In this document: piece by piece, positions 17,695 through 26,261 of the stretch | Layout of the letters: every line of letters starts with the position of its first letter | Numbering within the stretch: position 1 is the first letter of the stretch | From: Achromobacter sp. MFA1 R4 | GTDB taxonomy: Bacteria > Pseudomonadota > Gammaproteobacteria > Burkholderiales > Burkholderiaceae_B | Length of the DNA stretch: 64,000 bases | NCBI RefSeq assembly: GCF_900156745.1 | Contig: NZ_LT707065.1 | Span: forward strand, 744,001-808,000 | Reading direction: 5' to 3' | Made by a program: the position numbers and the translations under genes | The notes under the pieces: model-generated | Seen by the model: only the letters and a program-made list of their open reading frames with translations | What the model was told of the DNA's origin: nothing | Database searches by the model: none

Positions 17695-18171
17695 ATGCAG
17701 ATCGACGCCGTAGACCGGCGCATTCTTGCCCGCCTGCAGGAAGACGGCCACCTCAGCAACCAGGACCTGGCCGAGCAGGTGGCGCTGTCGCCGTCGGCCT
17801 GCCTGCGCCGCGTGCGCGCGCTGGAAGAAGCGGGCCTCATCCGGGGCTATCGCGCGGTGCTGGACGCCGAAAAACTGGGCTTTGAACTGGAGGCCATCGT
17901 CCATGTGTCGCTGGACCAGTCGCGCGTGGGCTGGCACGAAGAATTCCTGGCCGGCATCGCGCTGCACGACGAAATCACCGAGGCCAGCATCGTCACCGGC
18001 GCTTCCAACTACATCCTGACCGTGCGCACGCGCAATCTGGCCGCGTTCTCGACCTTCGTGGAGGACAAGCTCAGCAAACTGGCCGGCGTGCGCGACCTGT
18101 GCTCGCACATCGTCATGCGCAAAGTGAAAAGCCGCGAAGGCATGCTGCCCTTGTCCGCCTGGCGGCAGTAG
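17695..18171 (+). CDS. kynR: Lrp/AsnC-family regulator of kynurenine catabolism
   Basis: A 158-residue Lrp/AsnC regulator: winged HTH (about 1-60, QIDAVDRRILARLQEDGHLSNQDLAEQVALSPSA broken by family variation) and a RAM ligand domain (about 65-145). It is divergent from kynU, the arrangement of KynR, which responds to kynurenine and activates kyn genes. The start is the methionine directly before the conserved QIDAVDRRIL; the 30 upstream residues of the open frame are discarded. Assignment as KynR rests on gene order. Confidence 0.88.
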   Translation: MQIDAVDRRILARLQEDGHLSNQDLAEQVALSPSACLRRVRALEEAGLIRGYRAVLDAEKLGFELEAIVHVSLDQSRVGWHEEFLAGIALHDEITEASIVTGASNYILTVRTRNLAAFSTFVEDKLSKLAGVRDLCSHIVMRKVKSREGMLPLSAWRQ

Positions 18172-18182
18172 CCGCCGCGCCG

Positions 18183-18812
18183 CTAGGCCGGCGCGTGTTC
18201 CAGGAAGCCGAACACCGTCACGAAGTGGCAGGCCGTGCCGGCCATGACGAAAAGATGCCAGATGCCGTGCGCGTGGCGCCAACGCTTGTCGTTCGCGTAG
18301 AACAGCGTGCCCGTGGTGTAGATGGCCGCGCCCGCCAGCAGCCAGGCCAGTCCCGCCGTGGATAGCGCGCCCGCGATCGGCGCGGCGAACGCCACGCCCA
18401 GCCAGCCCATCGCCAGGTACAGCGGCAAGGCCGGCGGGGCGCCGCGCGCCCACCAGAGTTCGCGGCTGATGCCCACGAAGGCCAGCAGCCAGATCGCCAC
18501 GCCCATCGCCGCGCCCCAGCCGTGGTCCACCGGACCGAACGCCAACGGCGTATAGGTGCCGGCGATCAGCAGATAGATCGCGCAGTGGTCCGCCTTGGCC
18601 CACATCGCCTTGCGCCGGCCCTGCGAACAGTGAAACAGGGCCGACGACGCGTAGACCGCGATCATCGACGCCGCGAATACGGCGCAGCCGATGATCTGGC
18701 GCGTATCCACCCGCAATTCGGCCGCGCGCGTGAGCAATGCGCCGGACGCCAGCACCGCCAGCGCCAGCCCGGTCAAATGGGTCACGCCATTGAGTCGTTC
18801 GCCATGCTGCAT
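18183..18812 (-). CDS. Hemolysin III family (PAQR-like) membrane protein
   Basis: A 209-residue, seven-helix membrane protein of the YqfA/hemolysin III group within the PAQR superfamily. Key family features are ASSALFHCSQG (SxxxH), DHCAIYLLIAGTYTPLA (DH plus TYTP) and HGIWHLFVMAGTACHF (HxxxH), which supply the metal-binding residues. I start at MQHGERLNGVTHL, where family similarity begins; a start 14 residues earlier is possible. It converges on kynR with 11 bp between stops. The physiological role is poorly known; the hemolysin label is historical. Confidence 0.85.
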   Translation of the reverse strand: MQHGERLNGVTHLTGLALAVLASGALLTRAAELRVDTRQIIGCAVFAASMIAVYASSALFHCSQGRRKAMWAKADHCAIYLLIAGTYTPLAFGPVDHGWGAAMGVAIWLLAFVGISRELWWARGAPPALPLYLAMGWLGVAFAAPIAGALSTAGLAWLLAGAAIYTTGTLFYANDKRWRHAHGIWHLFVMAGTACHFVTVFGFLEHAPA

Positions 18813-18994
18813 GTGCGCCCCCCGCCCCGGCTCCATGCCGGTGCCCGCCATCATGGCGGGCCTGTGTGACAGAAGCGGGACAAGCGCCGCCATATGACCT
18901 GCAGCTATATTTTTACTATTCCATATGCTTTGTGGAAAAATAGGCCGGTTGTTAGAGTGCGGCTACGCCGGAGGGCATTGCAGGCCCACATGCT

Positions 18995-19017
18995 CTCCAC
19001 AGTGAACCTCCGTGGAG
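18995..19017 (+). promoter_or_regulatory. Hairpin sequestering the Shine-Dalgarno of the ABC binding-protein gene
   Basis: CTCCAC (18995-19000) can pair with GTGGAG (19012-19017) around an 11-nt loop. The right arm contains the GGAG ribosome site, 8 nt before the ATG at 19025, so folding could lower translation. Confidence 0.35.
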
Positions 19018-19024
19018 CATTGCC

Positions 19025-19807
19025 ATGAAACTCTTCCGTACGCTTCTCGTCGCCGGCCTCGTGCAGGCCGCCGCGCTGTCCGCCGCCCACGCCCAGTCCG
19101 GGCTGGACCAGATCAAATCCGCGGGCGTGTTCAAGATCGGCACCGAGGGCACCTACGCGCCCTTCACCTACCACGATGCCTCCGGCCAGTTGACCGGCTT
19201 TGACGTGGACATCGGCCGCGCCATCGCCGAACGCCTGGGCGTGAAGGCGCAGTTCGTGGAAGGCAAGTGGGACGGTCTTATCGCGGGACTGGACGCCAAG
19301 CGCTACGACGCGGTCATCAACCAGGTGGGCATCACCGAGGCGCGCCGCGCCAAGTACGATTTTTCTGATCCCTACATCTCGTCCGCCGCCGTGCTGATCG
19401 TGCGCGACGACAACACCAGCATCAAGTCCTTCGCGGACCTGAAGGGCAAGAAGTCCGCCAATACGCTGACCAGCAACTTCGGCAAGCTGGCGCAGAGCCA
19501 CGGCGCGGAAGTGGTCGCCGTGCAGGGCTTTAACGAGGCCATCGACCTGCTGACCTCCGGCCGCGTCGAAGCCACGGTCAACGACAACCTGTCCTTCCTG
19601 GACTTCAAGAAGCAGAAGCCCAACGCCCGCGTGAAGATCGCGGCCACGGACAAAACGGCGGAATTCAGCAATTCCGGCGTGCTGATCCGCAAAGGCAATC
19701 CGGAACTCAAGGCGGCCATCGACAAGGCGCTGGCCGACATGAAGGCCGACGGCACGTACAAGACCATCTCGGTCAAATACTTCGGCACGGACCTGTCCGC
19801 CCAATAA
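19025..19807 (+). CDS. Polar amino-acid/cystine ABC transporter substrate-binding protein
   Basis: Periplasmic binding protein of family 3, 260 residues with a Sec signal cleaved after AAHA (about residue 23). The mature part begins SGLDQIKSAGVFKIGTEGTYAPF and has the FDVDIGRAIAERLGV segment and DAVINQVGITEARRAKYDFS, very like FliY/TcyJ cystine-binding proteins. It leads a three-gene operon with a permease and an ATPase. Cystine is the best guess for substrate; another polar amino acid is possible. Confidence 0.85.
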   Translation: MKLFRTLLVAGLVQAAALSAAHAQSGLDQIKSAGVFKIGTEGTYAPFTYHDASGQLTGFDVDIGRAIAERLGVKAQFVEGKWDGLIAGLDAKRYDAVINQVGITEARRAKYDFSDPYISSAAVLIVRDDNTSIKSFADLKGKKSANTLTSNFGKLAQSHGAEVVAVQGFNEAIDLLTSGRVEATVNDNLSFLDFKKQKPNARVKIAATDKTAEFSNSGVLIRKGNPELKAAIDKALADMKADGTYKTISVKYFGTDLSAQ

Positions 19808-19835
19808 GCCGCTATAAGCCGCTATTAGCCGCTAT
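19806..19835 (+). repeat. Three tandem 10-bp repeats at the end of the binding-protein gene
   Basis: The unit AAGCCGCTAT occurs at 19806-19815 and 19816-19825, then as TAGCCGCTAT at 19826-19835. It begins inside the stop codon and gives further in-frame stops at 19826 and 19835, just before the AGGAG ribosome site of the permease. It looks like slipped-strand expansion. Confidence 0.7.
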
Positions 19836-19852
19836 AAGCAATAGGAGCGCCC

Positions 19853-20598
19853 ATGACGCTGCCCACCTGGCTGCACGCCCTCCTGCCCGACTGGCTGCTG
19901 GCAAAAATAGGCGAATGGACAGTGCCGGCCTGGGTGCAGCTCATGGCGGATTCGTTCTGGCCGCTGCTGCATGCGGGGCTGGTGTTCACGGTGCCGCTCA
20001 CGCTGATGTCCTTTGCGCTGGGCCTGGCGCTCGCCTTCGTGGTGGCGCTCATCCGCCTGTTCGGCCCCGCGCCGCTGGTGGCGGTGGTGCGCTTCTACGT
20101 CTGGCTCATCCGCGGCACGCCGCTGCTGGTGCAGCTTTTCGTCATCTTCTACGGCCTGCCCAGCGTGGGCATCGTGCTGGACCCGCTGCCCGCCGCGCTG
20201 ATCGGCTTCACGCTGAACGTGGGCGCCTACAACTCCGAAGTGATCCGCGGCGCCATCGAATCCATCACCAAGGGCCAATGGGAAGCGGCCTATTCGCTCA
20301 GCATGACGCGCGGCCAGGCCCTGCGCCGCACCATCCTGCCGCAGGCGGCCCGCGTGGCCGTGCCGCCGCTGTCCAATTCCTTCATCGCGCTGGTCAAGGA
20401 CACCTCGCTGGCCGCCGTGCTGACGGTGCCCGAGATCTTCCAGGCCGCGCAGCGCATCGCCGCCGTCACCTATGAGCCGCTGATCCTCTATACCGAGGCC
20501 GCGCTGATCTACCTGGCGTTCAGTTCCGTGCTGTCGGCGGCGCAGGTGCGGCTGGAGCGGCGCTTCGGCCAGCACGCCATGTTCAGCGAGAAGACCCG

Positions 20599-20602
<4 letters not shown>
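19853..20602 (+). CDS. Amino-acid ABC transporter permease (HisM/TcyL family)
   Basis: Inner-membrane permease, 249 residues with about five helices. The EAA loop reads EAAYSLSMTRGQALRRTILPQA, preceded by VWLIRGTPLLVQLFVIFYGLP, both diagnostic of the HisM family (TcyL-like). A good AGGAG lies 7 nt before the ATG. Its stop overlaps the ATPase start in an ATGA, so the two are translationally coupled. Confidence 0.92.
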
Positions 20603-21354
<752 letters not shown>

Positions 21355-21445
21355 CGGTCGTCTTTGGCTTCGGTCCCCGACATCCGCTGAAACGCCGCAC
21401 AAGGTGTCAGACACGGCGCCGGCGCGCGCGCGCGTCCACCGCCCG

Positions 21446-22240
21446 CTACTTCGGCGGCAGCGATCCCGCCGGATCGACGGCCTGGCCGTCGTAGCGCAAT
21501 TCGAAATACAGCCCCACCTGCTTGCTGTCGCTGTTGCCCATTTCAGCAATCTTCTGCCCCTGGGACACGCGCTGCCCTTCCTTGACCAGCAGCTTGCTGT
21601 TGTGCGCGTAGATGCTGAGGAAGCTGGCGTTGTGCTTGACGATCACCAGATGGCCGTAGCCGCGCAGACCGCTGCCGGAATAGGCCACCGTGCCCTGCGC
21701 CGCGGACACGACCGGGGTGCCGGCGGCATTGGTGATGACGATGCCGTTCGAGTGGGATCCGTCGTAGCCGCGCGTGACCTTGCCCTGCGCGGGCCAGACC
21801 AGCGAAATCGCGCCCGGCGGCGCGGTGCGCCGCTTGCCGGACGAGGCGGTGGCGCGCGGCGCGGGCTTGGGCTTGCTGCTGGCCTTGCGGGGCGGCGAGG
21901 TGCGCGCCTGCCCGGCGGGCGGCTCGACCCGCAGCACCTGGCCGACTTCGATCGAATTGGCGTTCGACAGGTTGTTCCAACGCACCAGGTCGCGCACGCT
22001 GGCCCCTTCCTTGCGCGCAATCTGATAGAGGGTGTCGCCCGACTCGACGCGGTAGTAGCCGGGCTGGACCTTGGTGGTGCCGCAGGCGGCCAGCAGCACC
22101 AGCAGCCCCGCCATCAGCGCGCCCCGCCACCATCGGGCGATGGATCCCGCACGGTCCCTTCCGGGGGACTGGACGGCAAAGGACAAGGTCGAAACGGGCA
22201 AGGTCGAAACGGACAAGGAAAGCTCTGAAACCTGGGGCAC
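21446..22240 (-). CDS. NlpD-like lipoprotein (LysM + degenerate LytM/M23 domain)
   Basis: Probable outer-membrane lipoprotein: hydrophobic stretch LMAGLLVLLAACG with lipobox LAAC, a LysM domain (YYRVESGDTLYQIARKEG to VLRVEPP), a basic/proline linker, and a LytM domain. The canonical zinc motif HxGxD appears as NGIV, so histidine and aspartate ligands are replaced, while YAH of the second motif survives. This matches catalytically dead NlpD/EnvC-type activators of cell-wall amidases. The start is uncertain: the longest frame begins with GTG and has no clear ribosome site; ATG at 22114 gives a very short signal lacking basic residues. No rpoS or pcm gene is adjacent. Confidence 0.82.
   Translation of the reverse strand: MPQVSELSLSVSTLPVSTLSFAVQSPGRDRAGSIARWWRGALMAGLLVLLAACGTTKVQPGYYRVESGDTLYQIARKEGASVRDLVRWNNLSNANSIEVGQVLRVEPPAGQARTSPPRKASSKPKPAPRATASSGKRRTAPPGAISLVWPAQGKVTRGYDGSHSNGIVITNAAGTPVVSAAQGTVAYSGSGLRGYGHLVIVKHNASFLSIYAHNSKLLVKEGQRVSQGQKIAEMGNSDSKQVGLYFELRYDGQAVDPAGSLPPK
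22184..22213. repeat. Tandem 15-bp repeat near the NlpD-like gene start
   Basis: The 15-mer starting CAAGGTCGAAACGG is repeated at 22184-22198 and 22199-22213, and a third copy begins at 22214 before diverging. If translated it gives VSTL repeats in the doubtful N-terminal extension of the lipoprotein, which suggests this part may be untranslated leader. Confidence 0.6.
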
Positions 22241-22312
22241 GGGGTCGCGTGTCGGAACGAAGTGCGTTCAAGGGTACCAAGAAATCGGGACCGCTTGGCA
22301 TAGAATGCCTGC

Positions 22313-22738
22313 ATGCCATCCACGACCCGCCTCCTGTGCACGCTGCGCGCCCTGCGCGCGGAGGGCGTGCTATGGCTGGCGCTCCTGGCCCTGGCGCTGC
22401 GGGCCCTGGTCCCCGCCGGCTACATGCCGGACACGCGCGCGCTGCACGATGGCCGCCTGGAGGTCACGTTCTGCTCGGCGGCGGGCGACTTGTCGGTGTT
22501 GAACGTGGCGCTGCCCACCGATGGCAATGACAAGGCGGGCCACGGCGCCGCGGACACCGGCGCGCAGTGTCCCTTCGGCCTGCTCGCGCACGTCACGCCC
22601 GCCACCGCGCCGCCCATGACGCCGCTGCTGCTGACGGCCGCCGGACATCCTCCGCCCCCGCCCGCTCCCCCCTTCCTGCCCGCGCAGCCGGCCCAAGGGC
22701 CGCCGCTCGGCTCCCGCGCGCCTCCACCACGGGCCTGA
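22313..22738 (+). CDS. DUF2946-like small membrane/exported protein
   Basis: A 141-residue protein with one hydrophobic N-terminal helix (about 17-35, LWLALLALALRALVPAGYMP), a cysteine in VTFCSAAG, another in AQCPFGLLAH, and a proline-rich tail. RALVPAGYMPD and the CPF motif are hallmarks of DUF2946, a family found beside copper genes in proteobacteria. It precedes the SCO and PCuAC genes, so a role in copper handling is likely by association. Its biochemical function is unknown. Confidence 0.75.
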   Translation: MPSTTRLLCTLRALRAEGVLWLALLALALRALVPAGYMPDTRALHDGRLEVTFCSAAGDLSVLNVALPTDGNDKAGHGAADTGAQCPFGLLAHVTPATAPPMTPLLLTAAGHPPPPPAPPFLPAQPAQGPPLGSRAPPPRA

Positions 22739-22813
22739 CTCCGTCCTGGTCCGTCCGCGTGCCTTGCCGCCTTACTTATATTTAGTAGTGGCAAGGGACT
22801 GCGGGCGGCACTT

Positions 22814-22836
22814 GCCGCGCGGCTCCACCGCGCGGC
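22814..22836 (+). other. GC hairpin upstream of SCO gene
   Basis: A perfect 9-bp stem (GCCGCGCGG / CCGCGCGGC) closes a 5-nt loop 25 bp before the SCO start codon. There is no T-run, so it is not a standard terminator; it may lie in the leader or intercistronic RNA. Confidence 0.45.
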
Positions 22837-22861
22837 CGACCCGTCAATCCCGAGGCTTTAC

Positions 22862-23485
22862 ATGCATTCCCTTTTTTCGCGCGCGCCAGCCGGCGCGCCA
22901 CGCGCCGCCGCGCCCGATCCGCGGCGACGCCTGCTGCTGTCGACCCTGGCGCTGCTGCCGCTCGCCGGCTGCGGCCCCGACACGCCCCCCCTGCACGGCA
23001 TGGACCTTTCCAGCATGCCGGCCGGCGACTTCCAGTTGCAGGACACCGCCGGCCAGACGCGCACCCTGGCCGACTACCGCGGCCATCCCGTCATGCTGTT
23101 CTTCGGCTTCACGCAATGCCCGGACATCTGCCCGACGGCGCTGACCCGCGCGGTCGAGATCAAGTCGCTGCTGGGCGCCGACGCCGACAAGCTCCGCGTC
23201 CTCTTCATTACCGTGGACCCCGAGCGCGACACGGCCGAGATCCTGCGGGCGTACACGCAGGCGTTCGATCCCGGCTTCATCGGCCTGCGCGGCACGGCGG
23301 AGCAGACCCGGGCCGCCGCCCAGTCCTTCAAGGTCTTCTACCAGAAGGTCGCGACGGGCTCCTCCTACACCATGGACCACACCGCGCTGACCTACCTCAT
23401 CGACGCCCAGGGCAAGCTGCGCGTCGCGCTGCGCCATCAGCAGACGGCGCAGGAATGCGCGCAAGACCTGCGCACCGTGCTTTGA
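22862..23485 (+). CDS. SCO1/SenC/PrrC-family copper chaperone lipoprotein
   Basis: A membrane-anchored thioredoxin-fold copper chaperone, 207 residues. After a basic N-region comes LLLSTLALLPLAGC with lipobox Cys37. The copper site is CxxxC (Cys86, Cys90 in FTQCPDICPT) plus His173 in YTMDHTALTYL, all present. SCO proteins metallate the CuA site of cytochrome oxidases and, as PrrC/SenC in Rhodobacter, act in the same pathway as PrrBA (RegBA). Here PCuAC and regBA follow directly, matching that theme. Confidence 0.93.
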   Translation: MHSLFSRAPAGAPRAAAPDPRRRLLLSTLALLPLAGCGPDTPPLHGMDLSSMPAGDFQLQDTAGQTRTLADYRGHPVMLFFGFTQCPDICPTALTRAVEIKSLLGADADKLRVLFITVDPERDTAEILRAYTQAFDPGFIGLRGTAEQTRAAAQSFKVFYQKVATGSSYTMDHTALTYLIDAQGKLRVALRHQQTAQECAQDLRTVL

Positions 23486-23505
23486 CTCACCCAAAGGAAA
23501 CCACC

Positions 23506-23994
23506 ATGACCAAGATCTCGATCAAACCCCTGGCCGCCGTCTTCGCCCTGGCGCTGGCGGGATTCACGCTCCCGGCCCTGGCGCAGGACGCCGGACTGGC
23601 CGTGCAGGACCCCTGGGTGCGCGCCACCGTCCCCAACCAGCACGCGACCGGCGTGTTCATGCGCCTGACCTCCGCCCAGGCGGGCCGGCTCGTCGGTGTG
23701 GAGTCGCAGGCGGCCAAGCACGTGGAGGTGCACGAAATGGCGATGCAGGACAACGTCATGAAAATGCGCCAGGTGGCCGGCATCGACCTGCCGGCCGGCC
23801 AGGCGGTGGACCTCAAGCCGGGCGGTTATCACGTCATGCTCATCGACCTGGCCCGTCCGATCTCGCCGGGGGACCACGTCTCGCTGACGCTCATCGTGGA
23901 AGACGCGGCGCGCCAGCAGCGGCGCGTGCCGGTGGACGCGGTGGCGCGGCCGCTGAACGCCGCCGCCGCACCGGCGGCCGGTCACCACCATTGA
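23506..23994 (+). CDS. PCuAC periplasmic copper chaperone
   Basis: A 162-residue exported cupredoxin-like protein; signal cleaved near ALAQ (residue 27). The copper(I) motif H-x10-M-x21-H-x-M is exact: His76, Met87, His109, Met111. A C-terminal HHH adds a possible extra metal site. It delivers copper to SCO or directly to oxidase. It starts 20 bp after the SCO stop with AAAGGAAA in front, so the pair is co-transcribed. I used the internal ATG because upstream sequence in the long frame overlaps the SCO gene. Confidence 0.93.
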   Translation: MTKISIKPLAAVFALALAGFTLPALAQDAGLAVQDPWVRATVPNQHATGVFMRLTSAQAGRLVGVESQAAKHVEVHEMAMQDNVMKMRQVAGIDLPAGQAVDLKPGGYHVMLIDLARPISPGDHVSLTLIVEDAARQQRRVPVDAVARPLNAAAAPAAGHHH

Positions 23995-24240
23995 AGCCTC
24001 TTCGGAGCGGGCGCGCGTCGCGCGCCGGCCCGGATACGGGGCGCACATATCAGGGACGCATCCAATGCCGCCCGGACAGCGTGCCGCCCCGATTCACCAT
24101 ACAATGCCTGCACATCCGCCGCCCGCGCCATGAGGTCCGGGCAGCAGCCGGCCACTGCCGCCGCGCTCAGGATGCCAGCGTTCCGCGCAGCCGGGCGCCC
24201 GTAACTGCCGGCTGGCTGGCCGGCGCCTCTGTATCTGGAT

Positions 24241-25446
24241 ATGCCCGGTAGTTCCGCCTTTTCCTTCCTGCGTACCCTCTGCAGCCTGCGCTGGCTTGCC
24301 ATCGCGGGCCAGGCCGCCACCATTCTGCTGGCCAGCAGCGTGCTCGGGCTGGACCTGCCGCTGGAGCCGCTGTGGCTGGGCGTGGGCCTCTTGATCGGCT
24401 TTAACGTCTACGCCAGCCTGCGCCTGCGGCATCCGCGCGACCTGTCCCACGCCACCGCCTTTGGCCACCTGTTCGTCGACATGGCGGTGCTGGCCTGGAT
24501 GGTGGGCTGGAGCGGCGGCATCAGCAATCCGTTCGGGACGATGTTCCTGATCCTGACGGCGCTGGCCGCGCTGGCGCTGCCCCGCAACTGGGCCCTTGCC
24601 GCGGCGCTGGCCGGCGTGCTGGGCTACGCCGCGGCCGCCGTTTTCGGCCAGCCCCTGCGCGGCGACGTCGATCCCCACAATCTGCTGCTGTGGGGCCTGG
24701 GCGCCAATTTCCTGATTTCGGTCGTGGTGGTACTGGTGTTCTCGACGCGCCTGGCCGCCGACATGCGCGCCCGCGAGCGCGAACTGGCCCGCCTGCGCGA
24801 ACGCTTCACCCGCAATGAGGGCATCGTCGCCCTGGCGACCCACGCGGCCGCGATGGCGCACGAACTGAACACCCCGCTCGCCACCATGACGCTCCTGACC
24901 GACGAGATCGCCGCCGAGGTCCAGGACGACGAGGACCTGCGCGCCGACGTCGCCACCCTGAGCCAGCTCCTGGCCCTGTGCCGGGAACGCATCCGCAATC
25001 TGGCGGTCCCAACCGCCGTGGACCTGGTTCGCGTGGTGGGGCAATGGCGCCTGATCCGCCCGACCATCGACTTGCAGCGCTCGGGCACCTTGCCCACCAG
25101 CCTGCGCGTCGATCCGGCCATCGCCCACCTGCTGCAGGCGTTGTTGAACAACGCGGCGGACGCGGGCGAGGCGGCCGAGGCGCCCCGCGTGGACCTGCAC
25201 CTGGAATACGGCTATGGCGCCCTGCGCGGGGAAGTCCGGGATTACGGACGGGGCTTCGACCCCGACCATACCCTGCTGCCCGCGACCAGCCTGTTCAACA
25301 GCGGCAAGCCGGGCGGCCTGGGCGTGGGCCTGGCGCTGTCGCATGCCACCGTCGAACAGATGGGCGGCGAAATGACCATGACCGCGGCCGAAGGCGGCGG
25401 CACCCGCATCCGCTTTTACCTGCCCCTGGGCAACCCCGGGACCTGA
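24241..25446 (+). CDS. regB: Redox sensor histidine kinase RegB/PrrB family
   Basis: Inner-membrane sensor kinase of 401 residues. Six transmembrane helices (about 15-170) contain the quinone-binding heptad GGISNPF (92-98). The H-box reads AAMAHELNTPLATM with phospho-acceptor His207. Cys247 in CRERIRNL sits where RegB carries its redox-active cysteine. The ATPase part has N-box NNAADAG and G-boxes including GGLGVGLALSH. It senses quinone-pool redox state and phosphorylates RegA. The upstream 246 bp contain a GC hairpin after PCuAC and no other gene. Confidence 0.94.
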   Translation: MPGSSAFSFLRTLCSLRWLAIAGQAATILLASSVLGLDLPLEPLWLGVGLLIGFNVYASLRLRHPRDLSHATAFGHLFVDMAVLAWMVGWSGGISNPFGTMFLILTALAALALPRNWALAAALAGVLGYAAAAVFGQPLRGDVDPHNLLLWGLGANFLISVVVVLVFSTRLAADMRARERELARLRERFTRNEGIVALATHAAAMAHELNTPLATMTLLTDEIAAEVQDDEDLRADVATLSQLLALCRERIRNLAVPTAVDLVRVVGQWRLIRPTIDLQRSGTLPTSLRVDPAIAHLLQALLNNAADAGEAAEAPRVDLHLEYGYGALRGEVRDYGRGFDPDHTLLPATSLFNSGKPGGLGVGLALSHATVEQMGGEMTMTAAEGGGTRIRFYLPLGNPGT

Positions 25447-25451
25447 ATGTG

Positions 25452-26003
25452 ATGAATGCAAACGACCTTGGCCTGCTGATCGACGACGACGAACTCTACG
25501 TGCGCACCCTGCAGCGCAGCCTGTCGCGCCGCGGCCTGGAAACCCGCACCGCCACCGGCATCGCCGAGGCGCTGCGCGTGGCCGAAGAAATCCGCCCCGC
25601 CTTCGCCCTGGTCGACCTGCGCCTGGGCGAAGACTCCGGCCTGACCCTGATCCGCCCCTTGCGCGCCCTGCGCGAGGACATGCGCATCCTGCTGGTCACC
25701 GGCTACGCCAGCGTGGCCACCGCCGTCGAGGCCATCAAGCGCGGCGCGGACGACTACCTGCCCAAGCCGGCCACGGCGCCCATGATCCTGCGCACGCTGG
25801 GCCTGGTGAAGCCAGAAACGGTTACGATCGAAACGACCATGACGCCGTTGCACCGCCTAGAATGGGAGCACATCCACCAGGCCTTGCACGAGACCGGCGG
25901 CAATGTGTCGGCCGCGGCGCGCCTCCTGGGCATGCACCGTCGCTCGCTCCAGCGCAAGCTGGCCAAGAAACCGGGGCCGGAACGCGAAGTGCTCGTGGAT
26001 TGA
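25452..26003 (+). CDS. regA: Redox response regulator RegA/PrrA family
   Basis: A 183-residue response regulator: receiver domain (about 6-120) with acidic pocket LIDDDE, phospho-site Asp55 in ALVDLRLGEDSG and Lys104 region in DDYLPKP; then a proline-containing linker and a Fis-type HTH (HIHQALHETGGNVSAAARLLGMHRR broken by variation, then SLQRKL). This is the conserved RegA architecture. It starts 5 bp after regB. Directly downstream, two palindromes with the RegA/PrrA half-site pattern stand before cyoA, making the quinol oxidase a probable target. Confidence 0.94.
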   Translation: MNANDLGLLIDDDELYVRTLQRSLSRRGLETRTATGIAEALRVAEEIRPAFALVDLRLGEDSGLTLIRPLRALREDMRILLVTGYASVATAVEAIKRGADDYLPKPATAPMILRTLGLVKPETVTIETTMTPLHRLEWEHIHQALHETGGNVSAAARLLGMHRRSLQRKLAKKPGPEREVLVD

Positions 26004-26044
26004 TTTGTGCGGGGCGACACATCTTTACAACACCCCCGTGTGCA

Positions 26045-26065
26045 GGTGCGACATATCGTCGCACC
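26045..26065. promoter_or_regulatory. RegA/PrrA-type box 1 upstream of cyoA
   Basis: Perfect 8-bp arms GGTGCGAC and GTCGCACC flank 5 bp (ATATC). The core GCGAC-N5-GTCGC fits the RegA/PrrA consensus GCGNC-Nx-GNCGC as I recall it. A degenerate half-site, GCGACACATC, lies at 26014-26023. Confidence 0.65.
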
Positions 26066-26145
26066 CCTCCCCCTCCCCTCGGGGCTTCCGCTCCCCTAGG
26101 AAAACCCTGAATCCGCTGCCATTGGGCCGGATTCCTCCCAGGCAA

Positions 26146-26162
26146 TGCGACCATTCGTCGCA
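26146..26162. promoter_or_regulatory. RegA/PrrA-type box 2 upstream of cyoA
   Basis: Perfect 6-bp arms TGCGAC and GTCGCA flank 5 bp (CATTC), the same half-site and spacing as the box at 26045-26065. The two centres are 99 bp apart; this box is 100 bp before the cyoA start. Two matches in one 258-bp gap next to regA are unlikely by chance. Confidence 0.65.
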
Positions 26163-26261
26163 GGCTTGACCGAAATCAAACCGATAGGATGGAGGTTGCT
26201 GCCTAGCAGCATTCCAGTCTGCTGCCCTGCAGCATTTTCCACCTTCCATCCAAGGCTGTAC

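Noticed and set aside
21396-21446. GC-rich alternating purine/pyrimidine stretch after the ABC ATPase as a terminator
   Set aside because: It contains GCGCGCGCG repeats but no clear stem-loop followed by T residues.
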